Positions 26,535 to 37,529 of a stretch of 64,000 bases of DNA are shown here, piece by piece. The translations under genes were made by a program, and so were the position numbers. This DNA is from JALORV01 sp963712485. GTDB lineage: Bacteria > Pseudomonadota > Gammaproteobacteria > Burkholderiales > Burkholderiaceae_F. How positions within the stretch are numbered: position 1 is the stretch's first letter; the number at the start of each line of letters is the position of its first letter. Under the pieces are notes generated by a model. That model saw only the letters and a program-made list of their open reading frames with translations. It did not search any database and was not told the origin of the DNA. Location: assembly GCA_963712485.1 (NCBI GenBank), contig CAVQID010000043.1:1-64000 (forward strand), read 5' to 3'.

Positions 26535-27850
26535 ATGGCTACCCGCAAGCTTGCCGGGGTCCGCGGCATGAACGACCTGTTGCCTGCGGATGCGCCGCTC
26601 TGGGAGTGGTTCGAGGCGCGCGCTGCCGACTGGCTGCGCAGCTACGGCTATCAGCAGATCCGCACGCCGATTGTCGAGTACACCGAGCTCTTCGTGAAGG
26701 GCATCGGCGAGGTCACCGACATCGTCGAAAAGGAGATGTACTCGCTTCGAGGACCGCTCAACGGTGAGAACCTGACGCTGCGTCCGGAGTTCACCGCCGG
26801 TGTGGTGCGGGCGATCATCGAGCACAACCTCACTTACGACGCGCCGCGCCGGCTGTGGTCCATGGGGCCCGTGTTTCGCCACGAACGGCCGCAGCGCGGC
26901 CGCTATCGGCAGTTCCACCAGGTCAACGTCGAGGCGGTGGGCTTTGCCGGCCCGGACATCGACGCCGAGCAGATCGTCATGCTGTCCACGCCTGTGGAAG
27001 ATCCTGGGCATCGACCGCGTGGGCCGCGTGCGCCTGGAACTCAACTGCCTCGGCCAGGCCGACGAGCGCGCGCGGCACCGCGCCGACCTGATCGCTTATC
27101 TGTCGGGACACGAAGGCGCACTGGATGGCGACGCGAAGCGCCGATTGCACACGAACCCGCTGCGGATCCTCGACACCAAGAATCCCGCGCTATGCACCGA
27201 TCGTCGCCGGAGCGCCGCGCATCACCGAGTACCTCGGCGAAGCGTCGCTGCGCCACTTCGAGGGGCTGCAGGCGCTGCTGCAGGCAGCCGGCATCGGCTT
27301 CACGATCAATCCGCGCATGGTGCGCGGCCTCGACTACTACAACCTCACGGTGTTCGAGTGGATCACCGATGCACTGGGCGCCCAGGGCACGCTCTGCGGC
27401 GGCGGGCGCTATGACCCCTTGATCGAGCGCATGGGTGGCAAGCCGACGCCCGGTATCGGCTTTGGCCTCGGCATCGAGCGTGTGATCGACCTCGTTCGCG
27501 ACGCAAAGTCGGCCGCAACAGCGTCCTCGATCGACGTCTATGTGCTGCACCAGGGCGGCGATACCGCGCAGCGCGCGTTCCTGCTCGCCGAGGCGATCCG
27601 AGACTGCGGCCTCGACGTCATCTGCCATGCCGGCGACAGCAGCATGAAGTCCCAGATGAAAAAAGCCGATGCCAGCGGGGCGGAGTACGCCGTCATCGTC
27701 GGCGCGGCAGAAGTGGCGGGCAACGCTGCCGCCATCAAGGCGCTGCGCGCTACGGACGCTGCCGCACCTTATGCCGAGCAGCGTATCGTCCCGCTCGAGC
27801 AGATCCCCGAGGCGCTGGTGGACGCATTGACACGCAACGACAACCCGTAG
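26535..27850 (+). CDS. hisS: Histidine--tRNA ligase (two one-base insertions here)
   Basis: Class II synthetase, 437 residues after repair. Motif 1 is around YTELFVKGIGEVTDIVEKEM, and motif 2 has SMGPVFRHERPQRGRYRQFH. His-specific motifs are RGLDYYNLTVFEW and CGGGRYDPLIERMGG; motif 3 is PGIGFGLGIERV. An extra base near 26,988 shifts the frame after EQIVMLS; correct reading is RLWKILGIDRVGRVRLELN. A second near 27,190 follows LDTKNPA; it resumes APIVAGAPRITEYLGEASL. The C-terminal anticodon domain is intact. Two lesions in an essential gene beside an intact operon point to sequencing error. Confidence 0.94.
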
Positions 27851-27857
27851 GAAGACG

Positions 27858-28499
27858 ATGGCTTACGACCTCGAAGAACAGGAACAACTTGCGCAGATGA
27901 AGGCCTGGTGGCAGAAGTACGGCAACCTGCTGCTGACTGCCGTCACCACGGTGCTGCTGGCCTTTGCGGCCTACAACGGCTGGCGCTGGTACGACCGCGA
28001 GCAGTCAAAGTCCGCGGCGGGCGTCTATGGGCAGCTCGAGCAGGCGATCGAGGCGCGCGACGCGGCCAAGGTGCAGACGCTGGCCGCGTCGATTCAGGAG
28101 CATTACGGGCGGACGATATACGCGGCCATCGGCGCGCTGCAGGCGGCCAAGCTCAATGCCGAGGCAGGCGACCTGCCGAAAGCGGCCGAACAGCTGCGCT
28201 GGGTCATCGAGAAGTCGGGCCGCGACGAGCTGACGATGATCGCTCGGGTGCGGCTGGCCGGCGTACTGCTCGACGAGAAGAAGCATGACGAGGCGCTGCA
28301 GGTGCTCAACTTCGATGCGCCGCGCGCCTATCTGCCGACGGTGCTGGACCGGCGCGGCGACGTTCTGTTCGCCCAGAGCAAGACGGAGGAGGCGCGCGCC
28401 GCCTACACGGATGCACTGGCCAAGGCGGATGCGCAGCATCCGCTGCGCGCGATCATTCAACTCAAGCTTGACGCGCTGCCGCCGGTGGCAGCGTCGTGA
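27858..28499 (+). CDS. YfgM-like tetratricopeptide membrane protein
   Basis: 213 residues. After a short cytoplasmic N-terminus (MAYDLEEQEQLAQMKAWWQK) there is a single helix, YGNLLLTAVTTVLLAFAAYN. A periplasmic TPR-like region rich in Ala and Leu follows (AAIGALQAAKLNAEAGDLPK, VLDRRGDVLFAQSKTEEARA). The QxxxMKxWWxKYG start is typical of the YfgM family. YfgM interacts with the SecYEG-PpiD system and helps outer-membrane protein transfer. The position between hisS and bamB is conserved in proteobacteria. Confidence 0.92.
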   Translation: MAYDLEEQEQLAQMKAWWQKYGNLLLTAVTTVLLAFAAYNGWRWYDREQSKSAAGVYGQLEQAIEARDAAKVQTLAASIQEHYGRTIYAAIGALQAAKLNAEAGDLPKAAEQLRWVIEKSGRDELTMIARVRLAGVLLDEKKHDEALQVLNFDAPRAYLPTVLDRRGDVLFAQSKTEEARAAYTDALAKADAQHPLRAIIQLKLDALPPVAAS

Positions 28500-28504
28500 T
28501 CGGT

Positions 28505-29695
28505 ATGTCGCCCAGTGCCCGGCGGGCCGGCGCAGCGCGCGCGCTGGCTGCGGCCATCGCCTGCGCCACGCTCGCGGGCTGCTCCACGATGCAGTCCTGG
28601 GTGCCGCGGTGGATGCCCTCGTGGCTCGGTGGCTCTTCCAGCAAGTCGGCGGAGCCGGCACCGCTGGTCGAGTTCTCGCCGTCGCTGCGCCCGCAGGTCG
28701 CGTGGCGCACCTCTGTCGGATCGTCGCGCGGCGCGCTTCTGCAACCGGCCGTGCTCGAAAACGCCATTTACGCGGCGAGCGCAAGCGGATCCGTCGTGCG
28801 CATTGGGCCGGACGGGCAGCTCATCTGGCGTACCGAAACCAATGTCCCGATTTCGGGAGGCGTCGGCAGCGACGGGTTCATCGTCGCTGTCGGCAGTGCA
28901 CGTGGCGATGTCATAGCGCTCGGTGCCGACGGCAAGGAACTGTGGCGCGCACAGGTCAGTGCGGCGATCCAGTCACCTCCGCTCGTCGGGCGCGGCCTGG
29001 TGGTGATACGAGGGTCCGATTACCGGATCGTGGCGTTTGATGCCAACACCGGCAAACGGCGCTGGAACTATCAGCGCACGACACCGCCGTTGACCCTGAA
29101 ATCGCTCACGCAGCTTGCCTATGCCGGGGACCTGGTCGCTGCCGGGTTTCCGAGCGGTCGCCTGGTTATGCTGACATCGGCCAATGGAACGGTGCGCTGG
29201 GACGTGCCGGTTGCCGAACCCCGCGGCGCGAGCGAGGTGGAACGCCTGGCAGACGTGCTCGGCGCTCCGCTGGTGATCGGCGGTGAAGTGTGCGCGGCGG
29301 CCTACCAGGGCCGGGTCGCCTGCTTCGAGGCAAGCAATGGCAATCTGCGCTGGGCGAAGGAACTATCCGCCGGCGCGGGAGTGGGCGGCGATGCCCGGAG
29401 GATCTTTGCGGTCGACGCCAAGTCGCACGTCGTGGCGTTCTCTGCTGCGACGGGCGCGAATGCCTGGCGCCAGGAAAAGCTGCTAAACCGTGATCTGACC
29501 GCCGCGCTTGCTCTGCGCCGGGCGGTCGTTGTTGGCGACTTTGAGGGTTACCTGCACTTCCTTTCACCGGAAGACGGGGCATTCCTCGCGCGCATTGCGC
29601 TCGGCAGCGAGATCAGCGCAACACCCCGCGCCTTCGGCGGCGGTGCTGTCGTGCAGACCCAGGACGGAACCGTTGCCCTGGTGACGGTCGAGTAG
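28505..29695 (+). CDS. bamB: Outer membrane protein assembly factor BamB
   Basis: 396 residues from ATG 28,505; a GTG at 28,496 overlapping the previous stop is an alternative. The signal peptide ends in the lipobox LAGC (Cys 26). The rest is an eight-bladed beta propeller of PQQ-type repeats (for example ASGSVVRIGPDGQLIWRTET, KLLNRDLTAALALRRAVVVG, GDLVAAGFPSGRLVMLTSAN). BamB is a lipoprotein of the BAM complex that inserts beta-barrel proteins in the outer membrane. It is followed after 16 bases by der, the standard yfgM-bamB-der order. Confidence 0.95.
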   Translation: MSPSARRAGAARALAAAIACATLAGCSTMQSWVPRWMPSWLGGSSSKSAEPAPLVEFSPSLRPQVAWRTSVGSSRGALLQPAVLENAIYAASASGSVVRIGPDGQLIWRTETNVPISGGVGSDGFIVAVGSARGDVIALGADGKELWRAQVSAAIQSPPLVGRGLVVIRGSDYRIVAFDANTGKRRWNYQRTTPPLTLKSLTQLAYAGDLVAAGFPSGRLVMLTSANGTVRWDVPVAEPRGASEVERLADVLGAPLVIGGEVCAAAYQGRVACFEASNGNLRWAKELSAGAGVGGDARRIFAVDAKSHVVAFSAATGANAWRQEKLLNRDLTAALALRRAVVVGDFEGYLHFLSPEDGAFLARIALGSEISATPRAFGGGAVVQTQDGTVALVTVE

Positions 29696-29711
29696 CGCCT
29701 CGACGCGTCCG

Positions 29712-31049
29712 ATGAAACCGGTCATCGCCATCGTCGGCCGCCCGAACGTCGGCAAGTCGACGCTCTTCAATCGGCTGACCCGCTCGCGCGCCGCTCTCGT
29801 GGCCGACTTTCCGGGCCTGACGCGTGACCGGCATTACGGCAACGGCAGGATCGGGCCGCGCGATTACATCGTCATCGACACCGGCGGCTTCGAGCCCCTG
29901 AATGCCGAAGGCATCTCGCGCGAGATGGCGGCGCAGGCCGAACAGGCGATCGCCGAAAGCGATGCGATCATCTTCGTGCTCGATGCACGCGAGGGCGTCA
30001 CCGCGCAGGACCGTCGCATCGGCGATCGCCTGCGTGTGACCGGCCGGCCGGTGCTGCTCGCGGTCAACAAGGCCGAGGGGTTGCCGACCGAGGCGACGGC
30101 CGAGTTTCATGAGCTCGGATTGGGTGCACCGCACGCGATTTCGGCGGCCCACGGCGAGGGCGTACGCGATCTGATGGATCTTGCGTTGACGCCGTTCGTC
30201 GAACCCGAGGCCCAGCCGGAGGACGACGCTGCCGTCGCGGCTGTCGCCAAGCGGGTCCGCGTGGCGGTGGTGGGCCGCCCAAACGTCGGCAAGTCGACGC
30301 TGATCAACGCGCTGCTGGGCGAGGAGAGACTGATTGCGTTCGACCAGCCCGGTACGACGCGCGATGCCATCGAGGTCGAGTTCGAATACGACGGACGGCC
30401 GTACACGCTGATCGACACGGCCGGTCTGCGCCGCCGCGGCAAGGTCTTCGAGGCCGTAGAGAAGTTCTCGGTGGTGAAAACCCTGCAGGCAATTGCCGAT
30501 GCCAATGTCGTGGTGCTGCTGCTTGACGCATCGGCCGAGGTTTCCGATCAGGATGCGCACATCGCCGGTTACGTACTCGAAAGCGGTCGCGCGCTCGTCG
30601 TCGCCGTGAATAAGTGGGACGGACTCGACGACTATCAGCGCGACCGGATCAAGCGCGAGATCGACCGCAAGCTGCACTTCCTGCGCTGGGCACGCGTGCA
30701 CACGATCTCGGCACTCAGGCGCACCGGTCTTTCGGCCGTCATGCGTTCTGTTTCCGAGGCGCACGCGGCCGCGTTCGCGAAACTGCCGACGCCGCGCCTG
30801 ACCCGGGCGCTGCAGGCGGCGGTCGCCCGTCAGATGCCACCGCGCGCCGGTCAGTCGCGGCCGAAAATGCGCTACGCCCACCAGGGTGGCATGAATCCGC
30901 CGGTCATCGTCATTCACGGCAACTCGCTCAGCCACGTATCCGACAGCTACAGGCGTTACCTCGAAGGCCACTTTCGCTCGGAGTTCGACCTGGCCGGAAC
31001 GCCGCTGCGCGTTGAATTCCGTACCGGGCGTAATCCCTACGTTGACTGA
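29712..31049 (+). CDS. der: GTPase Der (EngA), ribosome assembly factor
   Basis: 445 residues with two GTPase domains in tandem, unique to Der. G1 motifs GRPNVGKSTLFNRL (about 8) and GRPNVGKSTLINALL (about 189) are present, with G3 DTGGF and DTAGL and G4 NKAE and NKWD. The C-terminal KH-like domain begins after KLPTPRLTRALQAAV. It is needed for late 50S assembly. About 140 bases without a gene separate it from hfq. Confidence 0.97.
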   Translation: MKPVIAIVGRPNVGKSTLFNRLTRSRAALVADFPGLTRDRHYGNGRIGPRDYIVIDTGGFEPLNAEGISREMAAQAEQAIAESDAIIFVLDAREGVTAQDRRIGDRLRVTGRPVLLAVNKAEGLPTEATAEFHELGLGAPHAISAAHGEGVRDLMDLALTPFVEPEAQPEDDAAVAAVAKRVRVAVVGRPNVGKSTLINALLGEERLIAFDQPGTTRDAIEVEFEYDGRPYTLIDTAGLRRRGKVFEAVEKFSVVKTLQAIADANVVVLLLDASAEVSDQDAHIAGYVLESGRALVVAVNKWDGLDDYQRDRIKREIDRKLHFLRWARVHTISALRRTGLSAVMRSVSEAHAAAFAKLPTPRLTRALQAAVARQMPPRAGQSRPKMRYAHQGGMNPPVIVIHGNSLSHVSDSYRRYLEGHFRSEFDLAGTPLRVEFRTGRNPYVD

Positions 31050-31190
31050 GGGCGGTTGTTGGCCAAGGCCCGGGTTTTGCTTTACATTGAATTGCGTGAC
31101 CCCGTCCCCATGTGCAGTCACGCGACGGTCGGTTCCCCTCCTCCGTGAACCGAATACAACAAGCGGCGTCAAACCGCTGGAGTCAACACA

Positions 31191-31424
31191 ATGAGCAACA
31201 AAGGGCAACTACTACAAGACCCGTTTCTTAACGCGCTGCGCAAGGAACACATTCCGGTCTCGATCTACCTCGTCAACGGCATCAAGCTGCAGGGGCAGAT
31301 CGAGTCGTTCGACCAGTATGTCGTATTGCTGCGTAACACCGTCACACAGATGGTCTACAAGCACGCAATCTCGACGGTCGTGCCGGCGCGCCCGGTCAAT
31401 CTCACTGCGGAGTCCGACTCCTGA
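31191..31424 (+). CDS. hfq: RNA chaperone Hfq
   Basis: 77 residues. Sm1 motif IPVSIYLVNGIKLQGQIESF and Sm2 motif YKHAISTVVPAR are complete, including the proximal-site residues Q-D-P-F-L-N near the start and Y-K-H. Hfq is a hexamer that pairs small RNAs with their targets. The C-terminal tail is short (PVNLTAESDS), as in many betaproteobacteria. The stop TGA overlaps the possible CTG start of hflX. Confidence 0.98.
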   Translation: MSNKGQLLQDPFLNALRKEHIPVSIYLVNGIKLQGQIESFDQYVVLLRNTVTQMVYKHAISTVVPARPVNLTAESDS

Positions 31425-31474
31425 CCGTCTTCCAGGTTGAAAGCGAGCGCGCCGATCGTCCCGAGCGCGCTCTG

Positions 31475-32587
31475 ATGGTCAGTGTCGCCCACGGGCGGCG
31501 CGATGATCCGGACGCGATCGAGGAACTCACACAGCTCGTGGCGTCGGCGGGACTGACTCCGGCCGGACATGTCGCCGTGCGCCGCGACCGGCCCGATCCT
31601 GCTCATTACGTGGGAGGCGGCAAGGTCGACGAGATCAAGGCGCTCGCGACCGCCACCGATGCAGGCATCGTCGTCTTCGACGTCGCCCTGTCGCCCGCGC
31701 AGCAACGCAATCTCGAGCGGACCCTGGGGATCTGGGTGCTGGACCGCACTGCGCTGATACTCGACATCTTTTCGCAGCGCGCGCGCAGCCGCGAAGGCAA
31801 GCTGCAGGTCGAACTTGCGCAGCTGCAACACCTGTCGACTCGGCTGGTCCGCGGATGGTCGCACCTCGAGCGTCAGCGTGGCGGCCTCGGCAAGACCGGC
31901 GGACCGGGCGAAAAGCAGATCGAGCTCGACCGCCGCATGATTGGAGTGCGCGTCAAGCAACTGCGCGAGCGCCTCAAGCAGCTCGAGCGCCAGCGCCGCA
32001 CCCGTCGGCGGGCACGCGCGCGAGGCGACGTCCTGTCGATCTCACTGGTGGGCTATACGAACGCCGGCAAATCGACGCTTTTCAATGCGCTGACGCGTGC
32101 CGGCGCCTACGCCGCGGACCAGCTGTTCGCGACGCTCGATACCACCGCGCGTCGCCTTTATCTCGGGGCGGGGCAGAGCGCCGTGGTATCCGACACCGTC
32201 GGGTTTATCCGCGGTCTGCCGCACCAGTTGGTGGAGGCCTTCAAGTCGACTCTCGACGAAACCGCCGAGGCCGATCTGCTGCTTCACGTGGTTGACAGCG
32301 CCTCGCCGGCACGCGCCGAGCAGATGGCGGAAGTCGACAACGTGCTCAACGAAATCGGTGCCGAATCGGTCCCTCGCCTGCTGGTCTTCAACAAGATAGA
32401 TGTCTCGGGCCGCGAGCCGGGTATCGAGCGTGACCCCTGTGGTAGCATCATTTCCGTTTCGGTCAGCGCAAAGACCGGCCGGGGCCTAGATCTGCTGCGT
32501 GATGCGATTGCCGAGTTCGCGCAGCACTCGCGCGAGGCCGCCCATCCCGAACGCAAACCAGCCTGGTCCGGTGCGGCCGTGGTCTAG
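31475..32587 (+). CDS. hflX: GTPase HflX (ribosome-splitting), start uncertain
   Basis: 370 residues from ATG 31,475. The N-terminal domain has the HflX signatures ADPAHYVGGGKVDEI-like (DPAHYVGGGKVDEI) and VVFDVALSPAQQRNLERTLG. A coiled coil and glycine-rich RGGLGKTGGPGEKQIELDRR come next, and the GTPase domain contains VGYTNAGKSTLFNALTRAGA and DTVGFIRGLP. HflX rescues stalled or heat-stressed ribosomes. The frame stays open upstream and reads like HflX (ERADRPERALMVSVAHG). The true start may be CTG 31,421, overlapping the hfq stop; no ATG or GTG exists there. It is co-transcribed with hfq in proteobacteria. Confidence 0.93.
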   Translation: MVSVAHGRRDDPDAIEELTQLVASAGLTPAGHVAVRRDRPDPAHYVGGGKVDEIKALATATDAGIVVFDVALSPAQQRNLERTLGIWVLDRTALILDIFSQRARSREGKLQVELAQLQHLSTRLVRGWSHLERQRGGLGKTGGPGEKQIELDRRMIGVRVKQLRERLKQLERQRRTRRRARARGDVLSISLVGYTNAGKSTLFNALTRAGAYAADQLFATLDTTARRLYLGAGQSAVVSDTVGFIRGLPHQLVEAFKSTLDETAEADLLLHVVDSASPARAEQMAEVDNVLNEIGAESVPRLLVFNKIDVSGREPGIERDPCGSIISVSVSAKTGRGLDLLRDAIAEFAQHSREAAHPERKPAWSGAAVV

Positions 32588-32603
32588 CATCACGTCCGCG
32601 CCA

Positions 32604-32633
32604 TTGACTCTGGCTATGCTTCGACACTCTACT
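32604..32633 (+). promoter_or_regulatory. Candidate sigma-70 promoter for hflK
   Basis: TTGACT (32,604-32,609), an 18-base spacer and TCTACT (32,628-32,633) lie 14 bases before the hflK ATG. The -35 box matches 5 of 6 and the -10 box 4 of 6. It lies in the only gap between hflX and hflK, so it could make hflK-hflC-hisZ-purA partly independent of hfq. Confidence 0.35.
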
Positions 32634-32646
32634 TGCTAGGACACGC

Positions 32647-33900
32647 ATGTCGCTCAACGACCCCCAATGGGGCCGCGGTGGCGGTTCAGGTGGATCGAAC
32701 AACGACGGCGAGCGCGAGCCGCCGCGACGTCCGCAGCGCCCCAATAACGACGGTCCTCCGGATCTCGAGGAGCTCTGGCGCGACTTCAACCGCCGCCTCA
32801 ACGGACTCTTTGGCAAGAAGGGATCCGGCGGACGCGGCAGTGGCGGCTTTGGCGGCCTCGGCAGCAGCCCGCGCGGTACCGGCATCGGCTTCGCGGCCCT
32901 GCTCGGGGTGCTTGGTCTGATCTGGGTCGCAAGCGGCTTCTACATCGTTCCGGAAGGACAACTCGGCGTGGTCACGACCTTCGGTCGGTACACCGAGACC
33001 ACGCGGCCCGGTTTTCGCTGGCGTCTGCCGTGGCCGGTACAGTCGAGCGAACTTGTCGACATCCTTTCGCTGCGCAAGGTCGAGGTCGGCACGCGCGGGC
33101 GTCCTGAGCGCCTCAAGGAAGCATTGATGCTTTCGGACGACGAGAACATCGTTGATCTGCAGTTCGAAGTGCAATTCCGCATCAAGGACGACGGCGAGCG
33201 CGACTACCTTTTCAACAGTCGGAATCCGATGGCGTCGGTGATCCAGACCGCTGAATCGGCGATGCGTGAAGTCGTGGGTCGCACGAAGATGGACTCGGTG
33301 CTCTACGAGAATCGCCAGCAAATCGCCGACGAAGTGCGCCGCCGCATGCAGGAAATGCTCGATCGTTACGGCACCGGCATCCTGGTCTCGGCGGTCGCGA
33401 TCCAGAACGCGCAGCCGCCCGAGCAGGTCCAGGCGGCATTCGACGATGCGGTCAAGGCGGGGCAGGACCGCGAACGCCAGATCAATGAAGGCCAGGCCTA
33501 CGCCAACGACGTGGTGCCGAAGGCAAGCGGTGGCGCATCCCGGCTGATGCAGGAAGCGGAGGGCTACCGCACCCGGATCGTGCAGACCGCCGAGGGCGAT
33601 GCATCGCGGTTCCGGCAGATCCTCGCCGAATATCAGAAGGCCCCTGCCGTGACGCGCGACCGGATGTACGTGGATGCGATGCAACAGGTATTCACGAATA
33701 CAACCAAGGTGATGGTCGACTCACGCAACAGCAACCAGCTGCTTTACCTGCCGTTCGACAAGTTGATGCAGCAGGTGACGCAGGATGGCGCGGCGACGCG
33801 TCCGACCCAGGTGACCCCGCTTCCGGACTCGGCAGCCGCCGCCGGCGACCCTCGCACCCGTGATTCGTCGCTGCGCAGCCGTGAGCGCGAAGCGCGTTAG
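32647..33900 (+). CDS. hflK: FtsH protease modulator HflK (SPFH)
   Basis: 417 residues. A Gly/Arg/Asp-rich cytoplasmic N-terminus (about 1-75, GRGGGSGGSNNDGE, GSGGRGSGGFGGLG) is followed by one membrane anchor, GFAALLGVLGLIWVASGFYI. The SPFH/band-7 domain starts VPEGQLGVVTTFGRYTETTR, and a long coiled coil contains RRRMQEMLDRYGTGILVSAV. With HflC it forms a large periplasmic cage around FtsH and limits its degradation of membrane substrates. The acidic-basic N-terminus is longer than in E. coli. Confidence 0.96.
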   Translation: MSLNDPQWGRGGGSGGSNNDGEREPPRRPQRPNNDGPPDLEELWRDFNRRLNGLFGKKGSGGRGSGGFGGLGSSPRGTGIGFAALLGVLGLIWVASGFYIVPEGQLGVVTTFGRYTETTRPGFRWRLPWPVQSSELVDILSLRKVEVGTRGRPERLKEALMLSDDENIVDLQFEVQFRIKDDGERDYLFNSRNPMASVIQTAESAMREVVGRTKMDSVLYENRQQIADEVRRRMQEMLDRYGTGILVSAVAIQNAQPPEQVQAAFDDAVKAGQDRERQINEGQAYANDVVPKASGGASRLMQEAEGYRTRIVQTAEGDASRFRQILAEYQKAPAVTRDRMYVDAMQQVFTNTTKVMVDSRNSNQLLYLPFDKLMQQVTQDGAATRPTQVTPLPDSAAAAGDPRTRDSSLRSREREAR

Positions 33901-33910
33901 GGACGACGTC

Positions 33911-34807
33911 ATGAACCGCATTCTTTTCGTCATCATCGGGCTTGTCATCGCCGCCTTCATCGTGCGGGCCAGCACATTCATTGTCGACCAGCGCCAGTCG
34001 GCGATCGTCTACCAGCTCGGCCAGATCACCCGCGTCGTCACCGATCCGGGTCTTTACTTCCGCATGCCACTGCTGCAGAACGTCGAGTACCAGGACAAGC
34101 GCATCCTGACGCTCGACACCCCGGTCACGGATCGCGTACAGACGTCGGAAAAGAAGAACCTGCTGGTCGATTCGTTCGTCAAGTGGCGCATCGTCGATCC
34201 GCGTCTGTTCCGCGTCAGTTTCCCGGCGGGCGAGCGCTCGGCCGAGGATCGCATCGGCACGCTGGTGCGTGACGCACTCAACCAGGCGGTGAACAAGCGC
34301 ACCGTCAACGAGATCACGTCGCGCGAGCGGGACAGGGCGATGGAGGAAATCCGCGCTTCGGTGCAGGAGCGGACCAAGAGCTTCGGCGTCGAGATCGTCG
34401 ACGTGCGGCTCAAACGCGTCGACTTCGTGCCCGAGATCAGCGAGTCCGTCTACCGGCGCATGGAGGCCGAACGCAAGCGCGTGGCCAACGAGCAGCGCTC
34501 GATCGGTGCGGCCGAAGGCGAGAAGATCCGCGCCGATGCCGACCGGCAGAAGGAAGTGCTGCTGTCCGAGGCCTATCGCGACGCTCAGAAAATCCGTGGC
34601 GACGGCGATGCCAAGGCGTCTGCGCTCTACGCACAGTCCTTCGGCCAGAATCCCGAGTTCGCGCGCTTTTACCGCAGTCTCGAGGCCTACCGGGCGAGCT
34701 TCCGTAACCGCAACGATGTGCTGGTTGTCGATCCGTCCTCGGAGTTCTTCAAGTACATGAGGTCGCCCGACGCCGCTCCAGCAGCCGCTCCAGCTCCGCG
34801 TCGCTGA
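33911..34807 (+). CDS. hflC: FtsH protease modulator HflC (SPFH)
   Basis: 298 residues from ATG 33,911 with AGGGACG upstream. The N-terminal anchor ILFVIIGLVIAAFIVRAST leads into a periplasmic SPFH domain (QSAIVYQLGQITRVVTDPGL, GLYFRMPLLQNVEYQDKRIL). The coiled coil has EAERKRVANEQRSIGAAEGE. It is the partner of HflK in the FtsH-HflKC complex. The C-terminal Pro/Ala tail (PDAAPAAAPAPRR) is extra. Its TGA overlaps the ATG of the next gene by one base. Confidence 0.96.
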   Translation: MNRILFVIIGLVIAAFIVRASTFIVDQRQSAIVYQLGQITRVVTDPGLYFRMPLLQNVEYQDKRILTLDTPVTDRVQTSEKKNLLVDSFVKWRIVDPRLFRVSFPAGERSAEDRIGTLVRDALNQAVNKRTVNEITSRERDRAMEEIRASVQERTKSFGVEIVDVRLKRVDFVPEISESVYRRMEAERKRVANEQRSIGAAEGEKIRADADRQKEVLLSEAYRDAQKIRGDGDAKASALYAQSFGQNPEFARFYRSLEAYRASFRNRNDVLVVDPSSEFFKYMRSPDAAPAAAPAPRR

Positions 34808-34992
34808 TGCTCGAAACGCTCGCTCTGGCTTTCGGGCTGATGCTGGTGTTCGAAGGTCTTCTCCCGCTCCTGGCACCGGCGGCGTGGCGGCAGATGTTCC
34901 AGCGTGTGACCGAGCTCAATGATGGCCAGATCCGGTTCTTCGGATTGCTGGCTGTCGTCGGCGGCGCGCTATTGTTCTGGTTTCTGATCTGA
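34807..34992 (+). CDS. DUF2065 small inner-membrane protein
   Basis: 61 residues with two membrane helices, LALAFGLMLVFEGLLPLLAP and FFGLLAVVGGALLFWFLI, separated by WRQMFQRVTELNDGQIR. This is the DUF2065 (YjeT-like) family, always found after hflC in beta- and gammaproteobacteria. No function is established; the location suggests a link to the FtsH-HflKC complex. Confidence 0.9.
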   Translation: MLETLALAFGLMLVFEGLLPLLAPAAWRQMFQRVTELNDGQIRFFGLLAVVGGALLFWFLI

Positions 34993-35055
34993 TCCAGACC
35001 GTCCCGTCCGCGGCGCTGCCGCAGAGCCGCCACGCCCTCGTCCTCCGTCTCCGCC

Positions 35056-36236
35056 ATGCCGCGCTGGCTGCTTCCTGAGAACATCTCCGACGTCCTGCCG
35101 CGCGAGGCGCGGCGCGTCGAGGAGGCCCGCCGTGCGCTGCTTGATCTTTACGCCGGTTACGGCTACGAACTCGTCATACCGCCGCTAATCGAGTACATCG
35201 ACTCGTTGCTTATCGGCACCGGCAGCGAACTCGATCTGCGGACCTTCAAGCTGGTGGATCAGTCGAGCGGTCGCCTGCTCGGCCTGCGCGCCGACACGAC
35301 GCCGCAGGTTGCGCGGATCGATGCCCACATCCTCAATCGTCCCGGCGTCGTGCGCCTGTGTTATGCGGGCAGCGTGCTGCACGCACGTCCGCAGCATCCG
35401 CTCGCGGTCAGGGAACCGCTGCAGATTGGCGCAGAGCTTTATGGTGCGGCCGGACCGGCGGCCGACCTCGAAATCCTCGAACTTGCGGTGGCCTCGCTCC
35501 GGGTCGCCGGCCTCGGCCGCGTCGGCATCGACCTTGGTCATACCGGTGTGGTTCGCGCACTGCTCGACTTGGCAAGACTGTCTTCGTCCGCGGAGGACGA
35601 AATCCTGGCGGCGCTCAGCTCCAAGGACACGCCGGCGCTGCAACAGGCCGTGGCTGAACTGCCGCAGCGTGTCCGCGAAGGACTGGTCGCCCTCGGACGT
35701 CTCAGCGGCGACGCCGATGTACTGGCGCGGGCGCGGCAGATCCTGCCTGACGACCCGTCGATCGGCGCAGCGCTCGACAGCCTCGACTATCTGGCGACGC
35801 GCTGCGGCGCTGATGCCGTGAGCGTCGATCTGGCCGACCTGCATGGTTATCGCTATCACTCGGGCGTGACCTTCGCGGTGCATGCGCCGGAGTTGCCCAG
35901 CGCGGTGCTGCGGGGAGGTCGTTACGACGATATCGGCAAAGCCTTCGGCCGTGCCCGGCCTGCCGTGGGATTCTCGATCTATCTGCGCGAACTCGTCGGA
36001 CTGCTGGGCGTGACGGCGCCGCGCGCCATTGTCGCGCCCGCCGGCGACGACGCCGGCCTGCGCGAGGCGATACGCAGCCTGCGGCGCGATGGCCATGTGG
36101 TGGTCCAGCGACTGCCGGACGAGGTCGGCAGCGCAGAGCCCGGTGACTTCATCTTCGATCGCGAGTTGCAACACGTGAAATCGACGTGGCAGGTGGTCGC
36201 GCGCGACGCTGCTTCCCTCGTCAAACAGGAACAAGA

Positions 36237-36252
<16 letters not shown>
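35056..36252 (+). CDS. hisZ: ATP phosphoribosyltransferase regulatory subunit HisZ
   Basis: 398 residues, a HisRS-like fold without aminoacylation function. PRWLLPENISDVLPREARRV opens it, followed by LLGLRADTTPQVARIDAHIL and the HisZ-type GRYDDIGKAFGRARPAVGFS. HisZ is the regulatory partner of short-form HisG in the first step of histidine synthesis. Its presence implies a short HisG elsewhere in the genome. The gene overlaps purA by 16 bases, which means tight coupling. Confidence 0.95.
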
Positions 36253-37525
<1,273 letters not shown>

Positions 37526-37529
<4 letters not shown>

